From the NCBI RefSeq assembly GCF_030272615.1, contig NC_081414.1, positions 663,972,938-664,036,937 of the forward strand: DNA of 64,000 bases. Direction: 5' to 3'. This DNA comes from Cryptomeria japonica. Taxonomy: Eukaryota; Streptophyta; Pinopsida; Cupressales; Cupressaceae. Positions 37,446 to 49,132 of the stretch are shown piece after piece; the stretch's first letter is position 1, and each line of letters starts with the position of its first letter. The position numbers and the translations under genes are program-made. The notes under the pieces were generated by a model. It saw only the letters and a list, made by a program, of their open reading frames with translations. It ran no database searches and was not told the origin of the DNA.

Positions 37446-38477
37446 AGTCTTTAACCTACAGTTTTAGGTTTTAGATATAGGTTCACCCACCTTGGTTTAG
37501 CGAAGCCTGAAGTGCAAGGGAATTTGATCTATCGATCATTCATGTTTATTGGCCAAGACTGATTCTGAATTCATCAAGAGAAGTGGAAAAACTCTTTGAT
37601 TTCCAATCTGTGGTTTTGGGAACCAACAACTTCCACGTGGGACTAATAGTTGGCACTAGATATTAGACAATTAGAATAAGTTTAGTAGTCAACAAAAAGT
37701 CTGCAACTCCACAAAAAGTGAGAAAAATGACCAAAACCTTCCTAGACAGAGAAATTTTTTGGGCTTTTGCAACTTTCAACATATGATAATAGCAAGTGGA
37801 ATGAAGAGAAACAACACCAAGACAAATTTCACCGAGGGAGATCCATTTAAAGATCTCTCAAATCTGTTATATATGATGGGCAAAATAAGGCTATATGCAC
37901 AAGGGGGCATTCAAGCAAAATTTGCAACTGTTAGATTGAATCTCATCACACTCTACAACTGGTGCCAAATTGAACTATAGAAGATTCAAATGCTTATCAC
38001 CTTATTTGATTTTAAATTATTTTTCTGTGGATTTGACAAAACTTGGAAGTTGAAGTCTATTTTGTAACACCACTTACATAAATATGTGGATATCATTGTT
38101 TCTTATGTCCTGATTCTAGTATCGTAAATAGGGTTTACTTATTTTTTTTATTTTTATACAATACTTTTAGCCTTTATCTAACATAATTGATAATTGGAAA
38201 ACTTTTCAATAACTAGGAACTGTAGCATTAGGAAAGTAAAGAAAAATAGATAAATGAGAAAATATTGGTAGGATGACAAGCTCAAATTTATGGGACACAC
38301 ACTCTTAAATGAACTTGTCTACAACCAACTTTACATGATTCAAACACACAACCTGCAAGTCCACAGGAATTTATAGGCATGTGAAAATCTACAAGAATTT
38401 TGCCATCTCTAATAGTTCGATACCCTCCAAACTAGCTACTCAATCCTTCGATATCACCTGCTAGACAACCCAATTTG
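37446..38477. other. Spacer without recognised gene
   Basis: Ordinary AT-rich sequence. One short open frame (37759-37980) has no known motif. Confidence 0.4.
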
Positions 38478-38643
38478 CAAAGGCGGAGGCAAAGGAAGAG
38501 GTAGAGGCAAAAGAGGCAAAGGACATGTCAAACCCGATTTGCAGAGGCAGAGGTAGAGGAAGAGGCAAAAGAAACAAAGGAATTGGCAAAGGCAGAGGAA
38601 GAGGCAAAAGAAACAAAGGAACTAGCAGAGGCAGAGGAAATTG
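38478..38643 (+). repeat. Gly/Arg/Lys-coding imperfect tandem repeats
   Basis: Words gaggaagaggcaaaag and aaacaaaggaa recur with a period of about 45 bp. One frame reads GKGRGRGKR-type repeats, resembling a fragment of an RGG-like tail, but frame and stops change along the array. I cannot assign a gene. Confidence 0.6.
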
Positions 38644-38779
38644 AGAGTCAATTCAATCCATCGCGTGTGGTTTTCAAATGAACCCGCACTTTTCTTTTTT
38701 TTTTAATAATGTTTGTGGTTGTCAGAATTTCGACTAACATGGGCTTCGTCGAAAAATATCGTCGGCATTTTGACGTTAT

Positions 38780-39833
38780 TGTTAGGACCCAGAGGAAACT
38801 GAGAGAGGGAGGTGAATCAGTTGTCTATTAATTTCAACCCAAATATAACTTAGTCAAACTTTATGCATAATACCAGTAAACCAAACTTAATATCGATTGA
38901 CAGTTTAACAGTTAACAACAATATCGATGAAGCTTAATGCATGAAATAGAAAGAGAAATAACATCCACAACACATAACACATATATTTATACGTGGAAAC
39001 CCTGTAAGGGGAAAAACCATGGTGGGAAACCTTACCCACAATCAGATGATACTACTACAGGTAGTATGTGTGTACAAATGGGGTCTACACATGCAGAAAG
39101 GCCAACTGCCTGGAGCTCACTGCTTAATCACAAAATGAGAGTCACACTGACTACAATTGGATGATTAAATCCAATGATAATGTACTGCTCAAAGTAGCAT
39201 CTTCAATGCCGGATTCAGTACTGGTTAAGCTCTGATTATCTTCTTCAAACCTTCCTTGAATCTTCAAATGATGTCTGCATGAGTAGCTCTGCTTATATTC
39301 GCATATACCAAATATCACAACCTTATAATACCTTATGTTCTCTTCTATCCTATATAAATCTCACAATTGAGATCTTACATATATACCAAGACCTAAGACC
39401 AAATGTGTAGGTCGGCTTACTAAGAATATTACAATTAAATAATTTACAAATGAATCAATATGTGATGCATCATGTCGACTGAACAATAATATTGATTGAT
39501 TAAACCATCTCCATAACGCGTCGTGCTAATCTGGAATAGATAACGCATGCCGGTCCATAACCTAGACCAATTTGCCAATAACAACAAATATGACAACTCG
39601 ATTAGATCAATAACCAAATCTCCAAAACAAGTGTCCAAACCATGTCTTCGACAAAACCAAGTAATCTCCAGATGATAACAAATCATCCTCAGTGTCAGTG
39701 AACCAAATACCGGTGACTGTACATAAGTCATTGAACATGCCGATGAACATAACCAAAGATCTCCAAAAAGATAAGTGTTGATAAGTGTTGACATCAATGA
39801 CAAAACCAATGCAACACATCCATAATACCAGCA
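38780..39833 (-). mobile_element. Solo LTR with 5-bp target duplication GTTAT
   Basis: On the plus strand it runs from TGTTAGGACCCAGAGG (38780) to ATACCAGCA (39833), 1,054 bp. GTTAT occurs at 38775-38779 and 39834-39838. Orientation is minus, judged by homology to 3-766 and by the pyrimidine-rich '..tcacctccctctc' near the LTR 3' end, a feature also seen in the LTRs at 53461 and 60036. It is non-coding, and is inserted beside the broken ORF at 39926-40436. Confidence 0.85.
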
Positions 39834-39925
39834 GTTATCGGGTATTTTTTTATAAAAAAAATCAAATTTGATCACAAAATGCCTTGTCCGTCAGAAACTT
39901 CTTTCAGAATTTGAGGCCAAATGTA

Positions 39926-40436
39926 TTAGTGACTTGACTTGGTCAATTTTGTTTTCTTTCTGATGGGGGTCTCCAGGTCTTGCATTTTCCTGCTAATGGA
40001 TTTAAATTTTGTTTCCACACACCTTAGAGGGTTGGTTTTTCTACTACTATTAGTTCCTGGGGTCACGATAGGCTCTCCTTTCTTTCTTTGGTCTATACTC
40101 AAGGTCCTTTGAATCCTTGATATCACACCAATCCAGGGCAGTGCCATTGTCATCCTCTTCCATCTCTGTGTCAAAAAGGAACTGCATCTCAGGGTTAGAA
40201 GAAGAAATATGGATTTTATCCATGGGGGAGGGTTTCACTTCATGGGCTTTGGCATACTCCATGACTAACATGATAAGCCCCTCATGAAGCACCAAATTAT
40301 CCTGGTTCTCAGCATGCTTAGCTAAACTATTTTTCAAGGACAAAACCAAATATAAGGGGATGGAAATAATTTTACCATGTCTAAAGTGATTACATAAAAC
40401 CATGTTACTAATGCTATGAGTTACAAAACAATTGAC
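39926..40436 (-). pseudogene. Fragment related to the LINE third ORF
   Basis: The minus strand reads LCNHFRHGKIISIPLYLVLS, then NLVLHEGLIMLVMEY and MDKIHISSSNPEMQF. It matches, in order, the 46700-47000 part of the LINE (ILNHFRHGVKMSFPFYLIS, PIVHEGLWYLLM, DDFHISSENDE). A basic region with frame changes follows (RKKTKLTKSSH). Similarity stops abruptly near 40440, as expected for a 5'-truncated LINE copy. The solo LTR lies just downstream. The function of the protein is unknown. Confidence 0.6.
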
Positions 40437-40444
40437 CCTACATT

Positions 40445-40484
40445 TAATATTGGGTACTTTATTAATTAACTTTACCCAATATTA
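40445..40484. repeat. 12-bp perfect inverted repeat with 16-nt loop
   Basis: taatattgggta (40445-40456) pairs exactly with tacccaatatta (40473-40484). It sits at the edge of the broken ORF. It could be a hairpin or the mark of a small insertion. Confidence 0.8.
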
Positions 40485-43400
40485 TATAAATACATTTCAT
40501 GTTACATACAACACATTAAGTGGCCTTGATAATATTAACTCCTAGTGATACGCGTCCATCTAAGTTCCCCTAGGTGTACCACACACATAATATTATATTA
40601 TACATTAAAAACATTATTCAAGTTATACAACACCTAATTCCTAATATTCTCTCACTTTTATAAATTGCAAAAGGGGTACTAATTAATTTGCAATATGAAC
40701 AATGGAGCAATCCCTTCTAGACACATATACCATCAAGGAATCAAGGTGGTCCATGTGCTCCATCCAAATACCTATGTAACAAAAAACAATGTGACCACCA
40801 TGTCAAACATGAATTGAAATTCTCTCATTCCCCACTCATGGTCTACCCAACATTTTATCACTTAAGAAGTATTTCCTATTGTAACTTTCAATTGTATTAT
40901 GATTTTATACATATGGATCTTGAGATACAATTATTTAGTTCTAAACAGGGTTCATTTGAGGAGTGTATGCATTCTAGATTTATCTCATTATTCATTATGG
41001 TTACATTCATTGATGTTGAGTCTAGGATATGGTATTGGGCTTAGTTCCTTAGATTGGTAATGTTATTGGTTTGATCTTCTTTGGCTTGAGAAGCTTACAT
41101 CCATGATAGATATATGATATGCATGCTTTATTTAATCTTATGGGATCGTATGCATGGCTGTTGTTTATGCTATTCTCTTTGAGATTTTATGGAGGAGATC
41201 ATACTTTTAACAATTTTCATTTAGAGGTGCATGTAGAAGGAAATGCTACATGCTTATGACTTGAAATTTCTCTCTTTGGTCTTGGTTATCTTCTTGGATT
41301 TTTGGTTTAACATGACATTGGTTTTGAGAGTTAGTTGGAGTTGTGATGATCACTATGTTTGTGTTCATGTGTTATCACTTGATCTTTGGGTGATGACATG
41401 GAGGTTCCTTTATCTCTTTCCTTTTTTGAGTGTGAAGAACTCGGTAGAGATATGGATACTTGTGGTAAGAGTTGTACTTTCATGTTATTTGTTTCCAAGC
41501 AATACATATTGTTGTGGATGTTACCTGGTACTACATGATGATTTTTGTAACACTTTCTATGAACCTATATGATCCTATTAGTGGATATTTGGATGACTTG
41601 ATCATTTCTTAATTTAACATTACCTATGTAGTGGGAGTTCCTAGGTTTGTTTGTTCTTCAATGATATGTTTGGCACTTGGAGATTATCATTGCATGTTAT
41701 GGGCTATAAATTTTAATGGCATGAGATTCACTTGTTTTTTTTATACCTATAAGGTATGGGTAGTTGAATATTTTAACACTTTTTGTGGGTTCTATTTTAG
41801 CTATGGCTATTGGTTTCTTGATGGCTACAGGTGCATTTTGATTCCTTTGGATTGATTTTTTGTGTTTGGGATATCAATTGAGACATGACCTATTCTTGAT
41901 TTTGATAGATAATGTGGCTTCTCTTTTGATGGCTTCTTATCTTTGTATAGTGGAAATTTCCTACTGAAAACCTCATCGAGAGTAGCCATCTTAACACATG
42001 TCTCCAAACATAAGAGAACTCCAAGCCTCACCTATGTCTCCAATTATCCATGATTATTTTTAACCAATCAATCCATGTCAAACTCTAAATGCAACATAGC
42101 ATCATCATGGAGTAATAAAGAAAATTATCATCTACTAAATACCAAGAGATCCAAACAAGATTAATGTCACATATCCAGCCTAGGAATCAAGAACATAAAT
42201 ATGACAACATTAACTCACATCTCCACATATGAAGAATATATAATCTAATCAACATAACAAGCATGTGTATCACGACACAACTTTAAGCTGGAAATTAAGA
42301 CTAAACATGACATAATAGAAAAGATCCTATCAAAAAAGGATAACATGTCAAATGACAAAGCATATACAATACCTCTATCAAAGAATCCAAGAGTCCTCCA
42401 TGGCTCCAATATTTGAACATATCCAAAAATCCTAAAGATAATAATATCCTATCAATAAAACTTAACATGACAAATAACCCTCATTGCAAATAAAAAAAAT
42501 CCAAGAGTCCATCCATGACACGAACAAACATTGAAGATCATCTAGAATCCATTGATGAATTCACATCACTTCCACAAGATCCCACTAAACCACTATACTA
42601 AGATCTCCATGAAATCATAACAAACCATCCTCTAATTTTAGATCATTTGTGGCTTCAACATTATAAAACAACTCACACCATTAGCTCCCAAAGGGAAGAT
42701 TCAAACCATTATCTCTATGCCAAGAAGATGGAAAAAATGCCAAACGTCACTATCACTAGCTCCCACTAAAGTGTGTAAACAAGCTATCCATGACATCATG
42801 GTAGCAATATCTTAACTAAGAATCAACCAATGACCTCACACAAGATAAGAACATTTACCATGAGTTCTCAAAAGAAAAATTAAAGCCATGATCCTTAAGC
42901 AATAAGATACACCACCATGTAACTAATAAGGAATCCAATCCAACACCACCAACAAAGCACCTACAAATACAATCATGTCATGCCAAAGTCCCTAAGCACA
43001 AGGAACATCATGATACCATGATCATCTCCAACTAAATAAGCATCAAAATTCAACTAAGTCACACATGTTTGCATCACATAGTGAATAGCAAAGGTCATAA
43101 ACCATGACTATACTTGGTAAAATAATCTCTCCTCCCTAAGATGAAAAACAAATTAGAAAACCAAGTCAATAAACAAGGAAACCAATTTTAATATGCATCA
43201 ACAATGTAATATCTATGGGTACAACCAACCCATATCCAAGCCAAATATGCAACCTATAAGTATAGACCAGCTAAAACACTACACAACTTGTAGACCCAAC
43301 AATGCAACATACAAATTCAAACTAAATGCTAATAACCATTCAAAATGAGAGTAATCTAAAATGCACATCTGGGAATACAATGACATAAGCTCCAAACACT

Positions 43401-44660
43401 AGTATTTGACTTATCACAAACTTATAGAATTGCCATAGTCAAAAGAACCCATAAATAGCTCAAATAAAAATAACAACAAATAAATAATTCCAAAACAACT
43501 CCAAACCTAATCCACTATGTAGTGCTTTAAACAAGCTTGTCATCGACCATTTGAAGTCCAAAATCTAACTCCATTTGCACAAGTTATGAACCATATCAAA
43601 TTAAAAAATGAACATCTAACTTCAAACAAGAAATTCACTATCAAAACAATAAAAATAGCACAAGTTCATAGTACTCAGAACCACCTTTCCAATGACTAAA
43701 AGAAGTTGTAAAACTAACACCATATGCTCAAGTTATGTTCTCTAGAAAAAAAATATATCCTATTAGGTTATATATGCAAGTCATAGGTAGTTGGAGTCCA
43801 AAAATTTACTTAATCAAATTCATCAAGTTTTAAATTTATTTATTTTTAAATTATGGGGGTTTAGCTTGGACCCAACTCCCCATTAAAATCTAGTTGAAAA
43901 AATTAATTTGGTGACATTTTTAATTATGTTTCGGTGGAAAAATTAAAAATTTAATATTTTTTTCATATTAAAACCTTAGAAAGGCGTGGGCCCACTCCCC
44001 ATGGGAAGAAGCCTAGGAAAAGGGAACCTATGGGCTCACCGGTCCCACTGCTGCCTAGGGGTTGACATCCCTTTAGGGGCTATAAGTCCCTACATGGACT
44101 GTCAATACCCTTTTCAAACTACTACGAGGGTACAAGGGGTTGCAAACCCTACCCCCACTTGATTTTTATTTTATTTTTATATTTTTATATTTTAGACTTT
44201 ATAAAATGATCAATTGGGCATTTTCCTATGCAAAATTACTGAAAAATATATTTTTGAATGCCTTTGTAGGCATCATATGGTCATACAACCATATGATGAA
44301 CTATGGGTGCAAAAAAAAAAAAAAATCTTTTTTTAAGTTTTACCAAAATAGGGCAAATTTTATGTCTATCTTTTTTCTCTTAGGCCTCCTATATCCAATG
44401 ATGAGGTATGTTTTTTAGCATGGGTTTACTTATGAAACCTTCCCTCCAAAATCCTCATAATGAACACCCATTGAAACCTTTTTCAAGCAAATATTTATAA
44501 ACCCATATGTACAAAAAATGAGATAACATATTTGCATCCCCAAAACTCCAAATCTGAGGAAAAAACTTGCACCATATCTAGCCATGTCTTCATTCTTTCA
44601 AGCAATCCCTAGATTAAAACTTAACAATATATTTTCTCAACCAAGTGTTATCCAACCACA
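40485..44660. other. Long non-coding region, LTR-like composition
   Basis: About 4.2 kb with no recognisable protein. Open frames on the plus strand (41243-41572, 41631-41855) are low-complexity Leu/Phe/Tyr-rich sequence. 43850-44140 has a GC-richer block (ggcgtgggcccactcccc...) of the kind seen in plant LTRs and leaders. It may be the internal or leader region of the minus-strand element whose primer site is at 44666. Confidence 0.4.
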
Positions 44661-44665
44661 ACCTT

Positions 44666-44860
44666 GGCTCTAATTCCAAATGAAAGGAAATGTGCAGCCA
44701 TCTAAAGATAATTTTCACATAACCCAATAGAGAAATATATGCAAACACTTGTATTCAAAATCCATATGCAAAAGAATAGACAAAATACCCAATTTTTGTA
44801 GACAACTATCAATAACAATATCCTTACTACTCACAATCTTGTTAAGAGAGGGTTCCAACT
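44666..44860 (-). mobile_element. Primer-site-like sequence and truncated LTR
   Basis: The minus strand reads TGGAATTAGAGCC (44678-44666), close to the tRNA-Met site TGGTATCAGAGCC. Two bases away on the LTR side is a TG/CA border (tgaaaggaaatg from 44681). This looks like the 3' end of a 5' LTR of a minus-strand element, cut near 44860 by other sequence. No partner LTR was found. Confidence 0.4.
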
Positions 44861-44891
44861 TGTCAATAGATGTATCCTCTACTAAAAAGAG

Positions 44892-45058
44892 GAGGAGTTT
44901 GTGGATCGCCTAATCCTTCACTGTAATTTTGCTAGGGACATTTGGAATGGGGTGTTGTCATCTCTGCATACCAACTGGGTTCTCCCTAATAATATTAAAA
45001 GTCTTATTGAATCTTGGAAGGATAATTTTCCTTTTAGACATCTTGTATTAAGGAACCT
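44892..45058 (+). pseudogene. LINE fragment, RT zinc-binding (zf-RVT) region
   Basis: The plus strand reads DRLILHCNFARDIWNGVLSS, then NNIKSLIESWKDNF. This is the pattern HLFxHCxFxxxxWxxVL...LLxxW in the zinc-binding region after the RT of plant L1 elements. It is a short fragment of a different LINE from the one at 45600 (opposite strand). Confidence 0.65.
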
Positions 45059-45064
45059 TAGGAA

Positions 45065-45599
45065 TCTTGGAATGATGTAATTTTTAGGGAGCTATAGGAA
45101 TTTAAAAATGATGAACAACCTCATGTGAAGCCTAACAAAATAGTGCATTTTTATATTAAGGTCCAACCACCAAAATATATGCATATAGAACAACATGATG
45201 AACTTGAAGGTGAAGAAGAAGGATTAGAAGAGAATTTTTAAGATGAACAACTAGAGCATCTTCTTACACCTTAAATAAGATCTACTAGACAATGTAAACC
45301 TATTGATAAATATGGATATAGTACATCTAATTTTCATTGTGTTTTTTCTTTATCCTGTACTAACAATAAACCTAGATCTATGAAAGAGGCCTTATCTTTA
45401 GATGATAATGATATTTAGCAAGAGGCAATAGATGAGAAAATAAAGGCCTTGGAAAAATATGGCACATGGGATCTAGTTGAGCTTTCTAAGGGAAGAAAAG
45501 ACACTCAATGCAGATAAGTATTTAACAAAAAAAATTAGAGAAGATGATAAGATGGAACAAAACAAAGCTCAGTTAGTGGTAAAAAGTTACTCACAAGTT
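45065..45599 (+). pseudogene. Ty1/copia pol, 5' part up to the LINE insertion
   Basis: The frame begins near NDVIFREL (the copia 'SRDVIFDE' step after integrase). An acidic linker and the N-terminal RT motif follow: PRSMKEALSLDDNDI*QEAI, KIKALEKYGTWDLVELSKG and NKAQLVVKSYSQV. It ends at the LINE target site and continues at 61405. Stops (TAA, TAG) mark decay. Upstream integrase and gag are absent. Confidence 0.82.
45583..45599. repeat. LINE target-site duplication, left copy
   Basis: aaagttactcacaagtt is repeated exactly at 61405-61421. Both copies are copia sequence (KSYSQV). Confidence 0.92.
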
Positions 45600-45831
45600 T
45601 TAGATTAAGGCAAAAACAAGTTTTGAAGGGGCCCTGAAACCCTTTACAAAATGATTCTAAGAGGTATAGAATCAGAAAGCATCATCCAAAACAAAACGGG
45701 CTGCAAGGATAGGCATAAAAAATAGCAACCAAAGAGAAAGCAAAAGCCCAATCGGGCACAAATAGACAACAAAAAGACCAAAACCAGACACAGAAAGAAC
45801 TAGCAACAGAAAACAACCCAATTACATTAGG

Positions 45832-47385
45832 CTTCTAAGGGTCTCAGTGACCTTAGCCTCAAGGGCATTCATAGTGTCAGTAGCAACCTTCATAGCTTTA
45901 TGATCCAAATTTTGAAAGGCCACCTTTTTCTTCATGTTCCCTCAGGTCCTTTTGCAAGGTCCATCACCAATTTGAGCTGCCTCAGCTTCATCACCAATAA
46001 CAACAACAGCCTTATCCGGTTGTTCCAGACTATTCACCATGGTATTCATGACCGTTGCGGACTGTTTGACAATTTTGTGACTACTAACCATAATAGTATT
46101 GAGGGTGTCCTGGATCTTGTTGTAGCCTTCCTCAACAGGAGTTATGCATTCCTCCACCCTTTTCTTCAGCTGATCAACCCCTTCCCCTGTTTTCTTGATA
46201 CAGTCCATGACCGACTTCTTCTCAGCCTCAATCCAATTCCCTTCATTATTCAAATTACCATGAGAAGAACTAGCAGGGAAAGAATCCATTTTTCTTCCCA
46301 TGGCTCTTTGGTTAATCTAGATCTCTTTAAGTTCGTGAAACATCCACTTGAATAGACTAAAAGTGTCAATAGCATGATCATGAGCCATACCCAATACATT
46401 TTCATAATCCTCCCTCTTATCATTTAGCTCATTGCTTTTAGGATGAAGGTCTGCAATACCAGCCACACCCACTACCAGTTTCCTTATAGAATGGAGGAGA
46501 GGCTGGGACATTAGGGTTATTAGGGTTCTTAACATATTCTATTTTCTCACTTGAAGAGGGGAATCCATTCTCAGCTAAAGTAGAGGAGGAATACATAACA
46601 ATGTTCTTATGACCTTTGGAACTCTTCCTCATCTTGGGTTTAGAGCTCAAAGAAATTTCCATTTTAGCTTTTTTCTGGGGGAGGTGGAGTATCAGACCTA
46701 GACTGAGACCCAGAAGCTTCATAATCAAACTCCCCCACACTAGTCTCATCATTCTCAGAAGAAATGTGGAAATCATCATGGGGGGAAGAGCATGGAAATG
46801 GGCATCAATAAGTACCAGAGGCCCTCATGCACGATGGGAAACTTAACAAGGTTCTTGCGATGGTCATTGAAATTAGCCCTAAGAGGAGATATAAGGTAGA
46901 AAGGGAAAGACATCTTAACACCATGGCGGAAATGATTCAAAATAACAAAGTGGTGACCATACACCCTAGTATACTGACCATCCAAAGTAAGGTAATTCAT
47001 AATTACCTTGAGAAGCTTCTACCAGAAAGACTTAATGACCACAATATCATAGTAGCTAGTCGTCTTCTTAATGATTATAGCCCGTTCCACCTCTTTCTTG
47101 AGGAAATTATGCATAGCTTGCTCTATATACACTCTATCTCTGTAATACTTCATGCCATCCATAGATAACCTAGTAACCTGTGCAATAAGGGCTTCATCAG
47201 CCATGAAGAACAATTGTTCCATCCTTCTAGTTTTTAGAAAAATAGCTTGTGACATCTTGATTTCTCCCTTGAAGCCTCTCTATGTATGGAGTGAGCCCAC
47301 CTTTCTCCAAAATATGCCAAAGCTTCTTTTCATTCTTTAGCTACACACAACTAGGTGGATCAATTCTTTTTCTTGCACCACCCAT
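45832..47385 (-). pseudogene. Third ORF of the LINE (unknown protein with coiled coil)
   Basis: The minus-strand ATG at 47385 gives MGGARKRIDPPS. Next are KKLWHILEKGGLTPYIERLQ, then after shifts DEALIAQVTRLSMDGMKYYR, MNYLTLDGQYTRVYGHHFV, LNHFRHGVKMSFPFYLIS and IVHEGLWYLLM. An acidic/Pro-rich linker (DDFHISSENDE) and a helical C-terminus follow (NKIQDTLNTIMVSSHKIV; MNALEAKVTETLRSLM, stop at 45832). It begins about 190 bp after RNase H and ends in the LINE 3' UTR. A related fragment occurs at 39926-40436. Globular-plus-coiled-coil ORFs of this kind occur in retroelements elsewhere in this window, so it may have been acquired from, or donated to, LTR elements. Alternatively it may be a nested insertion in the LINE tail. 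Function unknown. Confidence 0.6.
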
Positions 47386-47572
47386 TTTATCAAGCTCTTT
47401 ATAATGCTCTCTACAAAGAATTTCCAGAGTTAAAGCAAGCCTCTATAAAATGTGTAAAATTTCCCACAAAGCATGCGAAATAAGTTCGCATCGATTCTTA
47501 TGTCCTCTTTGGCCACCTGTCTCAGAATGAAAGGCATTCACAATTCTAGAAACTCTCAAAGTCATTATGGCA

Positions 47573-48493
47573 CTAGTAATCTTTACATTTACTCCCCTGA
47601 CTTTGCTCATGGAGCAGATGCATGGCAAATTTTGAGTCCAACCTGTCACCATGGGTCCAACAAAGTTGGGCTTTACACATTACTCCCCTGTTGGCAAGGA
47701 AGTCAACAATCACATTGGCTTGTCTATAAACATGGATAAAAGTGCATTTATCAAATATTTTAATAATATCTTTAGGTTTTTTCATCCAAATATCAACATT
47801 CCAAGCTAGAGTAGAATTGCCCTTTAGGTAGTTGATAATGTTCTTTGAGTCCCCCTCGACCCAAACAAACTTACAGTTGTTCTGTTTTCCAAGTTTTAAG
47901 TTGTAATAAGCTCCTATGGCTTCAACAACATTATTAGTATGTTTACCAAAAGGGAGACCAATAGCAAAAATTAAGTTGTCATAGTGATCCTTTATCACCC
48001 CACCACAGCCAGCTTGACCATGGTTCCCTCTGATCACTCCATCAAAATTGATTTTTACCCATCTTTGGGGTGGAAAGGTCCAACTAATGTTCTCCTTGGG
48101 GTTGACCTTAGGTGTAGCCATATGATGACCAAAATCCTAGTTCTTGACAACATTGGCTTCATACTCCTTAAGGATACCACTGTGAGAGAGAATATTGGGG
48201 CTAACAATCGAGAGGTTATCAGAGATGGCTCAAGAAATTTTCTTGAGAACAATATCAGAAGGGAGATGGATATCCCTAAAGATATGATTATTACATTCTT
48301 TCCATAAACCCCATGCCATATGAGGAAATAGAAAAGACCAGAGCTTCTTTATGAAGGGATTTCTTGAGGGCGGGTTCCATTGGTGAACGAACTCCTTAAC
48401 AGTTTCTGCTAAAGTCCAGCAAAGATCCCACTTCTGAAGCACTAGACTCCAAACCTCAAAAGTGTAAGAGCAATGTAAAAATAGATGGTCCAT
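47573..48493 (-). pseudogene. LINE ORF2: RT zinc-binding region and RNase H
   Basis: 48493-48230 reads MDHLFLHCSYTFEVWSLVLQ (zf-RVT). The RNase H domain, 48121-47573, reads RWVKINFDGVIRGNHGQAGC (first Asp), VVEAIGAYYNLKLGKQN (Glu), WVEGDSKNIINYL (Asp) and HVYRQANVIVDFLANRG (late His/Asp). Key acidic residues are visible. RNase H would remove template RNA. A frame change separates the two parts. Confidence 0.85.
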
Positions 48494-49132
48494 AGATTCA
48501 ACATCCTACAAGCACAAGTAGCATCTATTTGGGATAGAAAAGCCTCTCTTAACAAGATTGTCAGTGGTTAAGATTTTATTAAGAAAGGAGAGCAAAAAAA
48601 ACATATTGACCTTAGGAGAAAGGTCCTTAATCTAAACTTTAGAACACCAAGACACATGGGGATCATTACAGAAATCCACAAAAGCCACAAAAAACTTCCC
48701 ATTGGGATTGAATTTCCAAATTAGTTCATCTTCCACACTTTCCTCCACACCAAAATAATTTAGGGAAAATTGTAGATGGGTGAAAGAAGGATTAATAACA
48801 GGAATATTTACCCACTTACCCTCCTTCTAGTAGTCATCCACCATTGAGCCAAAAGAAGCCACACAAATATCCCTTAAAGATCCCAAAGTAGGATCAGCAG
48901 CAAGTGAGTGATTCTCGATCGAACAATCATCCCAAAACCAGATTTTTCTACCATTCCCCATCTTCCAATAGGCTCCCTAGCTAGCCACATCCCTAGCCTT
49001 GAGGATATTGTTCCAAAGATGAGATCCAACAAGGATGTGATAAGAACTCAAAAAATCCTGCAAAGAATGAACATTAGAGAGATATTTATTGTGCCATAAG
49101 GTGTTTCATTCCCTTCTACAGTCATAAGACCT

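Noticed and set aside
41243-41855. Hydrophobic plus-strand frames as small membrane proteins
   Set aside because: TG/TT-rich sequence without start context or a recognisable family, in a region of LTR-like composition.
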